DNA of 64,000 nucleotides from Paraburkholderia solisilvae (GTDB lineage: Bacteria > Pseudomonadota > Gammaproteobacteria > Burkholderiales > Burkholderiaceae), in contig NZ_CADIKF010000008.1 in NCBI RefSeq assembly GCF_902859875.1, forward strand, positions 62,001 through 126,000, given 5' to 3'. The notes beneath the pieces are model-generated. The model worked only from the letters and a program-made list of their open reading frames with translations. It was not told the DNA's origin and did no database searches. Every line of letters begins with the position of its first letter. Position 1 is the stretch's first letter. A program made the position numbers and the translations under genes. Of this stretch, positions 1-8,027 are shown in pieces.

Positions 1-246
1 GGTGCAACCGGCGTCGGTGCTGATGCGGATGCGTTCGCGTTCCGGCAAGCGAAGCACGCCACCCGGTTCGAGCCAGTAGTCGTAGTCGCAATCGGGGCGC
101 GTCAGCCAGACGCGCTCGCTCAGCGTGCGCACTTCGGAACCTGGGGCGCAATCCCAGTAGAACACTTCGCCCGGTTCAACTGCGAAGTGATAGGTGATTT
201 TCGGAAGTCGCACATTCGAATGGATGTGCTGCACCAAGTTTTGCAT
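1..246 (-). CDS. DUF2917-type small protein (partial, 3' end off window)
   Basis: The open frame starts at an ATG at 246 with a strong AAAGGAGG-type ribosome site just upstream. It runs through the window edge, so 82 residues are visible and the C-terminus is missing. The visible part is a short beta-rich module (FAVEPGEVFYWDC, then VWLTRPDCDYDYWLEPGGVLRLPE) that resembles DUF2917, a small cupin-like family common in Burkholderia. No signal peptide is seen, so it is probably cytoplasmic. Its biochemical role is unknown. The family assignment is from memory of the motif and is fairly likely. Confidence 0.65.
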   Translation of the reverse strand, partial: MQNLVQHIHSNVRLPKITYHFAVEPGEVFYWDCAPGSEVRTLSERVWLTRPDCDYDYWLEPGGVLRLPERERIRISTDAGCT

Positions 247-569
247 TCTGCCTCCTTTTCCGGCCCGTCCGGGACCAATGGGTACCCGGTACGCCCGAGT
301 CGACTTACGCCGTTCGGTTCGATCGAATGGCGGCAACGTCACACGTCATCAACAGAACACCTGGCTCGGTACGACTATTCCCACTCCTGAGCATTTCCGC
401 TGCCGGACCGGTGAGCCCACGACGTGTTTGCGATTGAACAGCTTTTACCGGTATTACATCCGTGTGACGTAAATGGATGGCGTATGCTTTATTCTGGTGC
501 ATCGCATGAGTCGTTCTTCGCGACGCACGACGCGGCATTACATACCGTCTTTGGAGGAGGCTTGATCAA
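247..569. other. Intergenic region, divergent promoters
   Basis: This stretch lies between the divergent DUF2917 gene and the exported protein starting at 570, so it should hold both promoters. I see no convincing gene in it. Short open frames here lack ribosome sites and have no recognisable sequence. No clear -35/-10 pair with correct spacing could be picked out by eye. Confidence 0.4.
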
Positions 570-1517
570 ATGGATCTATTCGCGCAGCGGATAACCATGC
601 GCATATCGTCCGGGCACGCAAGCAGAAGGATGCGAGCGCTCACCGCAAGGTTCATGCTCGTGCTCGCCTGCGTCATACCCATTAAGCCGTCATTCGGCGC
701 GGACACCGAGGCCGCGCTTCGCGACACATACCAGAGCCTCGCGCCACAGCTTGCCAACAACCCGTTTCATCGTCCGCTTCATCTCGATTCGACCGAAGCG
801 CCGGACGCACTGAAGGGAGACATCTATGCGGTGGTCGACTATCCGTTCGCCACAGTCAACGGCGCGCTGAACGATCCGGCCAAAGGCCCCGAAAACTGGT
901 GCGACGTGCTGATCCTGCATCTGAACATCAAGTATTGCCACGCGACGACGACCGGCAATGGTAGCGGCGGCAGCACGCTCAACGTGAATCTGGGAAAAAA
1001 GGTCGAGGAGAAACTCTCTTCCACGTTTCGCGTGACGTTCGACTATCGCATGGACGTCGCGCGCGCCGATTACTTCCGGGTCGACCTGAGTGCGGACAAA
1101 GGCCCGATGAGCACGAAGGACTATCACATCGTGCTGGAAGCGGTCGCGATCGACAGCACGCACACCTTCATTCACCTGACCTATTCGTATGGTTACGGCA
1201 CCGCCGGACGGCTCGCGATGAAAACCTATCTGGCCACGATCGGCAGCGACAAGGTGGGCTTCTCGAAGTCAGCCGACAGCGGCGGCTATATCGGCGGCGT
1301 ACGCGGGCTGGTCGAGCGCAACACGATGCGCTACTACCTCGCGATCGACGCCTATCTCGCGTCGTTATCGCTGCCGGCCGGCCAACGCCTCGACGCCCGG
1401 CTGAACCGCTGGTTCGACGCAACCGAAGCGTACCCGCGCCAGTTGCATGAAGTGGAGAAGGACGACTACATCCAGATGAAGCACCACGAGTATCAACGCC
1501 AGCAAACAGCGCAGTAG
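570..1517 (+). CDS. Conserved exported protein of unknown function, possibly SRPBCC/START-like
   Basis: A 315-residue protein with a TTGGAGGAGG ribosome site upstream of the ATG. The N-terminus has a basic stretch followed by a hydrophobic segment (about residues 24-43, ending PSFGA), which looks like a signal peptide, so the protein is probably periplasmic. The segment around residues 85-120 (IYAVVDYPFATVNGALNDP, then NWCDVLILHLNIKYC) recalls helix-grip SRPBCC/START folds. Its two Cys could form a disulfide. No catalytic motif is recognised. It appears monocistronic. The domain idea is an inference; the exported nature is well supported. Confidence 0.7.
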   Translation: MDLFAQRITMRISSGHASRRMRALTARFMLVLACVIPIKPSFGADTEAALRDTYQSLAPQLANNPFHRPLHLDSTEAPDALKGDIYAVVDYPFATVNGALNDPAKGPENWCDVLILHLNIKYCHATTTGNGSGGSTLNVNLGKKVEEKLSSTFRVTFDYRMDVARADYFRVDLSADKGPMSTKDYHIVLEAVAIDSTHTFIHLTYSYGYGTAGRLAMKTYLATIGSDKVGFSKSADSGGYIGGVRGLVERNTMRYYLAIDAYLASLSLPAGQRLDARLNRWFDATEAYPRQLHEVEKDDYIQMKHHEYQRQQTAQ

Positions 1518-1594
1518 CGGCGCGCAGAAACGCGGGCGTCGGGACTCATTCGAGCCGTGCGCGCCTTGCGGCGCGACCGCGAGTCCAATGCCGC

Positions 1595-1879
1595 TCAGCC
1601 TCCGCCGAAATACACATTGCAGAAGCTGATTGGGCCCACGCAATTGCTCGCGTTGTTGCCGTGACTGTACCAGGGCCAGCCATGTCGATACGTGCCGCTC
1701 GCCGTCATCCCCGTCATGCCGGGCCCCTCTCCGGAAGCATTGCCGGGCGCGCTCATTCCGGCGCTGGCGGGTTGTGCGCTCGACGGCTGCGCGTTGGTCG
1801 ACTGGGCTGATGCGCTCGTGACAACACCGGTCAGTGCGAGCGCGGCCACCGACGTCGTGATCAGGAAAAGCTTTCGCAT
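1595..1879 (-). CDS. Small secreted protein with C-terminal CVGPxSFC tail
   Basis: A 94-residue protein. The ATG at 1879 has an AGGAGG site 5 bases upstream; a GTG at 1882 is a poorer choice. A clear signal peptide (LITTSVAALALTGVVTSASA) is followed by a Ser/Ala/Gly/Met-rich low-complexity linker and a conserved tail, NCVGPISFCNVYFGGG. The same tail closes the two proteins at 25156-25575 and 25628-25978, although this one lacks their DUF4148 segment. The two Cys, seven residues apart, could form a disulfide loop in the periplasm. Function unknown. Confidence 0.75.
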   Translation of the reverse strand: MRKLFLITTSVAALALTGVVTSASAQSTNAQPSSAQPASAGMSAPGNASGEGPGMTGMTASGTYRHGWPWYSHGNNASNCVGPISFCNVYFGGG

Positions 1880-1882
1880 CAC

Positions 1883-2502
1883 TTCCTCCTTCGATGCAGG
1901 ACGTGACAGGTCCGACAGACCGCACCCGTCACTTCAGAACTTAGTCAAAAAAGCGCGCCCGCCAGTTCACATTCGCTACGCTATTTCAAATCCGCACGAC
2001 CTTACGCGCCGACTGACGTTATCCAGACATGCGCGGGCCCGTCGCGTTCGGTGTCTGAAAACAGCGCTGACGTTGAATGTCGATCGCCGCTCGTCGCCGC
2101 GACTGCCCATTCCGCGTACGCGATGCACAACGTGGCTGGTCATCGCGGACATCAGCGTACTGATGGAACTTTCGGCCGGTTCATCTGGATTCCTTTTTAT
2201 GACTCGCTGATATCGGCATATTCATCCGTATTCTTTCGGCAAACGGTGCGCACGACTGCATCTAAGAAGCGGATGACACCACCGCGAGCAATAAAGAAAA
2301 CCAGCGGCAACAGCATTGCGCCGCGACGCGCGCGAATCGGGCCGCTCATCCGAGCTTCCAGCTTGTCGTGCCGGAAGATATGACGCGTCGTCATATCGGT
2401 TAACCCCGCCGGAGCCCGATTATTCCGCTGCGCATGCGCCAGAAAATTCGCTCACACTCACGCATCCACGCGCGGCGCCCAGGCACGCATCGACAACGAC
2501 GC
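1883..2502. other. Gene-poor stretch with a palindromic element
   Basis: No open frame here has a ribosome site or a recognisable product. The 65-codon frame at 2197-2394 on the minus strand was considered and rejected. The only clear structure is the perfect 9-3-9 dyad at 2377-2397, listed separately. The 1883-1960 part probably carries the promoter of the small secreted protein gene. Confidence 0.4.
2377..2397. repeat. Perfect inverted repeat, 9-bp arms with 3-bp centre
   Basis: GATATGACG, then CGT, then CGTCATATC: a perfect 21-bp dyad in a gene-poor stretch about 105 bp beyond the stop codon of the receiver protein gene. There is no T-tract on either side, so it looks more like a binding site for a dimeric regulator than a terminator. 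The regulator is unknown. Confidence 0.55.
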
Positions 2503-2892
2503 TTATCGAGTCTCGCCGGAGCCGAGAATCGACTGCAGGCAGCGCGTGAATTCCGCCGCGTCGATCGGCTTGTGAAGAAAGTAGCGCGCGCCATTCTCGC
2601 TAGCGCGGCGTCGTGTCGCATCGGAAGGAAACGCAGTCACGAAAATGATGGGCAAGCGCATGCCGTTTGCGATCAGTTGTGCCTGCATCTCGAGACCGGT
2701 CATACCGGGCATCTGGATATCGCAGACCACGCATGCTGTGCTGACGCACGCGTTCGAGCGCAGAAACGCGTCAGCGGACGCATAGACCTGCGCGGACCAG
2801 CCCAATGATCGAATCAGGCTGGCTGTAGCAAGCCGAACCGATTCGTCATCGTCGACGATCGAAACAAAGGGAGCCGTGACCAAGCTGCACAT
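2503..2892 (-). CDS. Stand-alone response regulator receiver protein (FixJ-type receiver)
   Basis: The chosen start (ATG at 2892, MCSLVTAPFVSIVDDDESVRL) gives 129 residues, about one receiver domain. The frame stays open 20 codons further upstream, so a longer form is possible. The acidic DDD cluster near residues 14-16, phosphoacceptor Asp in CDIQMPG (about residue 58), Thr in FVTAF (about 86) and Lys in LHKP (about 108) are all present. No DNA-binding output domain follows before the stop. Sequence style is closest to the receiver of FixJ/TodT-type regulators. No histidine kinase gene is next to it, so its partner is unknown. Confidence 0.85.
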   Translation of the reverse strand: MCSLVTAPFVSIVDDDESVRLATASLIRSLGWSAQVYASADAFLRSNACVSTACVVCDIQMPGMTGLEMQAQLIANGMRLPIIFVTAFPSDATRRRASENGARYFLHKPIDAAEFTRCLQSILGSGETR

Positions 2893-3002
2893 CCTTCCCG
2901 AGGATTGACAAAGCGGGCCTGACGTCGCGCCCCCTTGAAACAGCGGATTCAATCTATCCGCAAGGGCTTTTAGCGTAAATCATATGTAAGTATGAAGCCG
3001 TT

Positions 3003-3047
3003 GACGCATCGGTTATAGCCGACGCATCGGCTTACGTATACGCATCG
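3003..3047. repeat. Three direct repeats of CGCATCG with exact 18-bp period
   Basis: CGCATCG occurs at 3005-3011, 3023-3029 and 3041-3047, so both steps are exactly 18 bp. The first two share the longer GACGCATCGG. The middle copy also sits in a small dyad (GCCGA-CGCA-TCGGC, 3018-3031). The array lies about 110-155 bp upstream of the receiver protein start, which suits a regulator-binding array. That role is an inference. Confidence 0.5.
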
Positions 3048-3300
3048 TCCGCGCGCTGCTCAATGCGATTTCAGCGTATATCGATGCGAATGATTTCGAG
3101 TTGCAGCGAGCGACGTGCACTGAACGCGACACGTGCAGGGAATAAACGAAGCGCTGTCCGGTTAACGCATGGACAGGCTGTGCTCAAACAACGCGGTTGA
3201 ATTTCGCCACGGCAGGTGATGGCACGGCAACGCCGGCAGCGGCAAGAGTGCGCGCTGCCTTTGATCGGACAGTCTCCCAGGGACCGGCCGTGGTCCCCTT

Positions 3301-3339
3301 TGCGCTGCTCGCTGACTACTGCGAGCAGCGCATTTTTTT
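3301..3339 (+). terminator. Intrinsic terminator on the plus strand with no upstream plus-strand gene
   Basis: A perfect 12-bp stem (TGCGCTGCTCGC at 3301-3312 pairing with 3321-3332) with an 8-nt loop is followed by seven T residues (3333-3339). The orientation fits transcription on the plus strand. The opposite strand has no U-tract after the stem, so it does not serve the AraC gene. No plus-strand gene precedes it within this gap. Confidence 0.75.
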
Positions 3340-3394
3340 GCATGCGCCGACGCGTCGATGGTGGAGTCTGCGTGAGACGTGCGCACGGCCGACG

Positions 3395-4393
3395 CTACAG
3401 CGCGTTATGAAAACCATCCGCCTTAGCGCGGGTCTTGCGCCAGCCCGCCGGCGGCATACCGAACTCCCGTTTGAACGCGCGATTGAACGCTGCCTCCGAT
3501 TCGTAACCGACCTGCTCGGCGACCGCGGCGAGCGTCTTGCTGCCGGACGCGAGTTCCTGCGCGGCCATTCTCAGGCGCCAGCTCGCGAGATATTGCATCG
3601 GCGGCTGGCCAAGCAGATCGGTAAAGCGTTGCGCCAAAGCGGAGCGCGACAGGCCGACCTTGCGTGCGAGTTCGTCGACGGTCCAGCCATATGCGGGCTG
3701 TGCATGCAGGCTCGCCAGCGCGCGGCCGACGAAGCGGTCGCGCACCCCCGCAAGCCACCCCGTGCGATCCGCCGGCAACGCATCGATGCAGCGGCGCACC
3801 GCTTCGACGAACAGCAGTTCGGAGAGCCGCGCGAGTACCGTCGCACTGCCTGCCCGCCACTGCGCGGCTTCGGCCGTCGCGAATTCGAGCGATGCCTCGA
3901 GCCACGCGGAGCGCGGATCGTTGCGCATATCGATCTTGAAGATGCGCGGCAACGCCGACAACACCGGATTATTCGACGTTTCGTCGCAGGCGAGAAAACC
4001 GCACAGCAGCCGCGTGCTTTCGCCCCCGCCGCCGAGCGACAGGCGCAGCACGTCACCCGGCGACGACTGCAACTGACTCTCCAGCAACGGCGCGGCAGGC
4101 AGGGGCGTGAGATCGGGCGCGCTGCCCATCACGTGTGCTTCGCCTTGCGGCACGACCAGCAATTCGCCGGCTTCGACGCGTATCGCCGAGGCGGGGTCGC
4201 CCGGCAATTGCGCCCAGCAATGCCCCTCTGTGATCAGATGATACGAGACCACGCGTTCGACGCGCGGCAGGAAACTCGCGCACAACGTCGCGTCCGGCTC
4301 ACCGCTCATGCACCACGGCGCGGTGAATTCGCCGTTCAGATAGAGCGCGCCGGACAGGCGCACGAAGCGCAGCACGTCGGATACGGCATCCAT
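3395..4393 (-). CDS. AraC-family transcriptional regulator with cupin sensor domain
   Basis: From the ATG at 4393 the protein is 332 residues. The frame stays open about 65 codons further upstream, but that extension does not look like protein. The N-terminal two thirds (LSGALYLNGEFTAPWC, then VERVVSYHLITEGHCWAQL and LLVVPQGEAHVMG) match the cupin_6/AraC_binding sensor. The last 100 residues hold two helix-turn-helix motifs (WTVDELARKVGLSRSALAQRF and TLAAVAEQVGYESEAAFNRAF). It resembles the regulator at 44270. Its target is unknown; no divergent enzyme gene is adjacent. Confidence 0.9.
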   Translation of the reverse strand: MDAVSDVLRFVRLSGALYLNGEFTAPWCMSGEPDATLCASFLPRVERVVSYHLITEGHCWAQLPGDPASAIRVEAGELLVVPQGEAHVMGSAPDLTPLPAAPLLESQLQSSPGDVLRLSLGGGGESTRLLCGFLACDETSNNPVLSALPRIFKIDMRNDPRSAWLEASLEFATAEAAQWRAGSATVLARLSELLFVEAVRRCIDALPADRTGWLAGVRDRFVGRALASLHAQPAYGWTVDELARKVGLSRSALAQRFTDLLGQPPMQYLASWRLRMAAQELASGSKTLAAVAEQVGYESEAAFNRAFKREFGMPPAGWRKTRAKADGFHNAL

Positions 4394-4678
4394 GTTCAGT
4401 GAATCCTGCGAACCTGCGTGAGGTCGAGTTCTGGCGTTTCGCGCAAAAAATGTGGAGGCCAGATCATTCATCGGTAAGGTCTTTGTCAAGATACTACTTC
4501 CACGTACAGCTGCAACAGCATGCATCCGACGCAAACGACGATGCACGCGGAAACGGTCATCCGTGATTTGAAGTTGAACGATCAACACGTACGTTTTTTC
4601 ACGTCCCGGAGGGGTTGATCGGCATCAGGCGGCGCAGCACTCCGACATTCGACCGTTCGACTCTTCAGGAGCACTATC

Positions 4679-4948
4679 ATGACTCGCAGCCGTTTCACCA
4701 CCATCGCCCGCTCGATCGCCTGCGTATTCGCATTGCGCGCGCTCTGCGCGCCTGTCTTCGCAAGCGGCTACGGCCCTTCGCCCCACTATCAGCCGAATGA
4801 CGGCGCACCGGTATCGCAGCGCGGCATCAGCACGCAGACGCTATCCGCCGAACAGAAGTCCGGCCGCTCAATGAATGAAACGGACACTGCGGATGCCGCG
4901 CAGCACGATGTCGCAAAGCCGATGATCACGGTAAACGAAAGACGCTAG
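4679..4948 (+). CDS. Small exported protein of unknown function
   Basis: An 89-residue protein with an AGGAG ribosome site in good position. An N-terminal signal peptide (IARSIACVFALRALCAPVFA) is followed by a short hydrophilic mature part (SGYGPSPHYQPNDGAPVSQRG and onward) rich in Asp, Thr and Gln. No domain is recognised. Small secreted proteins of this style are frequent in Burkholderia. A strong hairpin follows its stop codon. Confidence 0.6.
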   Translation: MTRSRFTTIARSIACVFALRALCAPVFASGYGPSPHYQPNDGAPVSQRGISTQTLSAEQKSGRSMNETDTADAAQHDVAKPMITVNERR

Positions 4949-5010
4949 CCGTCGCCGTAAGCGCCGTACCCGACGATCCATTCGATACGGCGCGCGCATC
5001 GCCCAAAGCA

Positions 5011-5046
5011 CGAAGGGCCGGCATGCATCGGCACGCCGGCCCTTCG
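5011..5046. terminator. Hairpin between convergent genes
   Basis: CGAAGGGCCGGC (5011-5022) pairs perfectly with 5035-5046. The inner part adds a few more pairs with one mismatch around the loop ATCG. It lies between the convergent ends of the small exported protein gene and hpnR, so it may stop transcription from both sides. There is no clear T-tract. Confidence 0.55.
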
Positions 5047-5070
5047 ACGCCACGGCGGCTACGGCCTGCG

Positions 5071-6618
5071 TCAGCCCGCGCCCATGCGCGTCTGATCGAC
5101 GAACTGCTCGGTCGCGTCGTCGATCTTGCGGCCCTTGCGGCCGACCGGGCCGTGGATATAAAGCGTCTTCGCACTGGTGCGCGTTTCGGTGGACGAGGTC
5201 TCGGGCGGCGGCGTCATCTGATAGCGCACTTCGCGCGCGTGATCGGCAAGCTGCAGGCGCGGATCGAACACGGAATTGAAACGCCACAGCATCCGCACGA
5301 AATTCGTCTGGCCGCGCAACAGCAGTTGACACGCTTCGCTCGCCGCACCACGCAACGCGGCCCAGCCGAGATGCTTGCGATTGAGCACCTGTTGCGTATT
5401 GACCAGTTCCCGGTAGAACTCCGGCAGTGGCAAGCGGGTCGGCAGCACCGCGTGCTGGATGTCGTACAGACGATAGTCGAGGCTCGTCAGCCGCCGTTGC
5501 TCGCGCAACCAGATCTCGGTGCCCGGATAAGGCGTGTTGACACTGATGTTCACAATTTCAGGAATATCGAGGCACCATTGCCGCACCGCTTCGAAACGGT
5601 CGTGATCCCAGTCGGGGTCCGCGATCAGGTTGATCGCGACCGTGATGCCGAGCGAGCGCGCGAACTCGAGCGCTTCGAAATTCTTGTCGATATCGATGCG
5701 CTTGCGAAACGCTTCGAGGCCTGCCGTGTCGATCGCTTCCATGCCGATAAACATGTATTGCAAGCCGAGCGTGCGCCAATACTGAAAGACCTCCTTGTTG
5801 CGCAACAGAACGTCGCCGCGCGTCTCCAGGTAATACTTCTTGCGAATCCCGCGGCGTTCGATCGCCTCGCCGATCGCCATACCGTGGTCCGCATGCACGA
5901 ACGCGACATCGTCGACGATAAACACGCCCGGTTCGCGAAGCGACGCGAGTTCGTCCGCGATCACCTCGGGGCTGCGCGAACGATACGTGCGCCCGTAGAA
6001 GGTCCACGCGCTGCAGAATGTGCAATCCCACGGGCAGCCCCGCGCAAATTCGATCGACGCGCAAGGATCGAGCACGCCGATAAAGTACTTGCGGCGATGC
6101 CTGAGCAGATCGCGCGCAGGACGGATGTGATCGAGCGATTCGACAAGGCCCGGCGGCGGTCCCGAGCCGTCGCGCGTCACGACGCCCGGCACGCGCAGCA
6201 GGTCGCCGCGCTGTTGCAGCGTGTCGAGCAGCAATGCGACCGACGCCTCGCCTTCGCCTTTGAGCACGCAGTCGATCGCGCCTTCGGCATGGCGCAGCAT
6301 ATCGGCCGCGACAAACGACACGCTATGGCCGCCGACAAACACGAAGCAGCCTGGCCGCTTCTGCTTGATCGCTTTCGCGAGGTCGACAATTTCAGGAATA
6401 TTCGCGAGATAGTTGCCGGAGAAACAGACCACATCCGGCTGCCAGTCGCGTATGCGGCGATGGAGATCGCGATGCGTCTCGACTTGCAGGTCGAGCAGGC
6501 ACACGTCATGGCCCGCTTCGCGGATCACCGCCGCCACGGTTTCGAGACCCAGAGGCTCCAGGCGCAGGAACACACGGGTGTACATCAAGCCACTGGGGTG
6601 AACCGCAAGCACTTTCAT
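5071..6618 (-). CDS. hpnR: Hopanoid C-3 methylase HpnR (B12-binding radical SAM)
   Basis: A 515-residue protein; the ATG at 6618 has GAGGAGATT upstream. The N-terminus (MKVLAVHPSGLMYTRVFLRLEPLG) and the overall layout match HpnR, which methylates C-3 of hopanoid A rings. Residues 1-150 form a B12-binding Rossmann fold (VVCFSGNY, FVFVGGHSVSF). The radical SAM motif CPWDCTFC gives C195, C199 and C202 (CxxxCxxC) for the [4Fe-4S] cluster. The C-terminal third is the usual DUF4070-like extension. No other hopanoid genes are next to it, so it is a detached tailoring gene. It probably acts on hopanoids at the inner membrane. Confidence 0.9.
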   Translation of the reverse strand: MKVLAVHPSGLMYTRVFLRLEPLGLETVAAVIREAGHDVCLLDLQVETHRDLHRRIRDWQPDVVCFSGNYLANIPEIVDLAKAIKQKRPGCFVFVGGHSVSFVAADMLRHAEGAIDCVLKGEGEASVALLLDTLQQRGDLLRVPGVVTRDGSGPPPGLVESLDHIRPARDLLRHRRKYFIGVLDPCASIEFARGCPWDCTFCSAWTFYGRTYRSRSPEVIADELASLREPGVFIVDDVAFVHADHGMAIGEAIERRGIRKKYYLETRGDVLLRNKEVFQYWRTLGLQYMFIGMEAIDTAGLEAFRKRIDIDKNFEALEFARSLGITVAINLIADPDWDHDRFEAVRQWCLDIPEIVNISVNTPYPGTEIWLREQRRLTSLDYRLYDIQHAVLPTRLPLPEFYRELVNTQQVLNRKHLGWAALRGAASEACQLLLRGQTNFVRMLWRFNSVFDPRLQLADHAREVRYQMTPPPETSSTETRTSAKTLYIHGPVGRKGRKIDDATEQFVDQTRMGAG

Positions 6619-7165
6619 GCAATCTCCTCGCGGCCGCGATGGCACGCCAAGCGCGGCAATGGTCAACTGCCGCCGGTTACGATGAAGTTTCCTGCGCGCA
6701 TCGTCCGCTACCGGTCATGCAAGGGCAGCGGACATGCTGCGAAGTTGGCGCCCCCGCTCAACTCTCCTCCTTCAAGGCGATTCTACTGTCGAAGCGGACA
6801 ACTCTGCGCTCGAGCATGCGCGAGCCCAGACCGGCAACACCGGCAGCCGCTTGTGCACGCCGCATGGCCGGCTTTGCCGTCCCATGCTGTGTTGCGCGCT
6901 GCCCGCCTGCCGACGGCCTGCATCGCGGCTTTCCCCGCATGTTTCCACGCATTCGTTTGCCGCCCACACAAGGTCAGCGAGCTCGACGTCACACGCCAGA
7001 CCGACGTCGCACATCAAAGCCGCACACCGACGCGGCGGCAACAGGCATACGCCGCCACCCGCCAGACATGGCCCGGCGTCTCTACGTCAATGAATGGTCG
7101 GACTCGCACAACGCGTATTTGTTCTTCAAAAGGCGCTGAAGCGGGCGCCGTCGAGCATGGCGCGG
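6619..7165. other. Intergenic region without a supported gene
   Basis: About 550 bases between hpnR and the DUF1488 gene, both read on the minus strand. Several open frames cross it in different directions, but none has a plausible ribosome site or a recognisable protein, and they mostly reflect high GC content. The hpnR promoter must lie here. I see no strong hairpin or repeat. Confidence 0.4.
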
Positions 7166-7426
7166 CTAATCGAGGTCGCGCGTTTCCAGTTCGACCGACT
7201 GGCCGCCATTGCGCTCGAGCACGCGCTGCGCGGCCGCTTCGATGCGCGGCCGGTTCGCTTCGAATGACTGGATCAACTCGTGGGAAGAGGTGCCCGTGTT
7301 GCCGAAATGATCGTTCAATGCATCCATCGATACGCTGCACCAGACTTCTTTTCCGCGGATCTTCGCTTCGAATGCGACACGCGACGCCGCCACGACATGG
7401 CGCCGGCCGGTAAATTCGATCGTCAT
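7166..7426 (-). CDS. DUF1488 family protein
   Basis: From ATG 7426 the protein is 86 residues (MTIEFTGRRHVVAASRVAFEAKIRGKEVWCSVSMDAL), matching the size and style of DUF1488, a small cytoplasmic family of Burkholderia and other proteobacteria with no known biochemical role. The aromatic/acidic core and the helical C-terminal half (ELIQSFEANRPRIEAAAQRVLERN) are typical. The frame is open 11 codons upstream, but that part is not protein-like. It appears to stand alone. Confidence 0.75.
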   Translation of the reverse strand: MTIEFTGRRHVVAASRVAFEAKIRGKEVWCSVSMDALNDHFGNTGTSSHELIQSFEANRPRIEAAAQRVLERNGGQSVELETRDLD

Positions 7427-7699
7427 TTTGCTTGTCCTCGTGTGCTGCAACCGTTGCACGATGAATCAGTCGCGCAGCAAGGATCGCTCCTGGATGCCAG
7501 CGATCGTGCGACAGCGCGGGACCGGGCGTGGCGCCCTGCGTCATCGGACAGCGTATGCCGTTCGCTGATGACACACAATAGCCGCTCTATAATCGGACAC
7601 TGGTGTTGAACCGTGTTGCCGAACTCATCCGCGGGCCGCGCCGGCATACGGGCATGGGCGCCCTTTCATGCCATTGCGCACCGCATAGGATCGCTACCC

Positions 7700-8014
7700 A
7701 TGTATATCGCAATGAATCGCTTCAAGGTCGCCCTCGGTTCCGAGGCCGCGTTCGAGCAGGTCTGGAAAAGTCGCGACTCGCGTTTGCAGCAAGTGCCGGG
7801 CTTTGTCGAATTTCACCTGTTACGGGGCCCGCAGAAGGAGGATCACGTGCTTTACGCGAGCCATACTATTTGGGCAACCCAGCAGGCGTTCGTCGACTGG
7901 ACGCAGTCCGACGCGTTTCGTGCGGCGCACCGCGATGCCGGCACCAACCGGCCGCTCTATCTGGGCCACCCGGAATTCGAAGGGTTCGAGGTCATCCAGA
8001 CCATCGAGCGGTAA
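7700..8014 (+). CDS. Antibiotic biosynthesis monooxygenase (ABM) domain protein, IsdG/HugZ-like
   Basis: 104 residues from ATG 7700, with AGGAT upstream. The protein is a single ABM ferredoxin-like fold (MYIAMNRFKVALGSEAAFEQVWKSRDS, then FHLLRGPQKEDHVLYASHTIWATQQAFVDWTQS). The N-x-F-x-V start and W-x-S motifs resemble small heme-degrading or quinol monooxygenases of the IsdG type. The substrate cannot be told from sequence. It ends 13 bases from the convergent LysR gene. The fold is well supported; the heme role is only a possibility. Confidence 0.8.
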   Translation: MYIAMNRFKVALGSEAAFEQVWKSRDSRLQQVPGFVEFHLLRGPQKEDHVLYASHTIWATQQAFVDWTQSDAFRAAHRDAGTNRPLYLGHPEFEGFEVIQTIER

Positions 8015-8027
8015 GCGCGCGGCGCGC

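Larger units (their letters stand above)
2893..3394. other. Intergenic region with periodic repeats and an orphan terminator
   Basis: About 500 bases between the receiver gene and the AraC gene, both on the minus strand. No credible protein gene is visible. It holds three CGCATCG repeats at an 18-bp period (3005-3047) and a plus-strand intrinsic terminator (3301-3339), both listed separately. The part near 2893-3000 should contain the receiver gene promoter and is relatively AT-rich. Confidence 0.5.

Noticed and set aside
2197..2394. 65-codon minus-strand open frame
   Set aside because: No ribosome site upstream of its start, Arg-rich composition typical of non-coding frames in GC-rich DNA, and it lies in a stretch with no other support.
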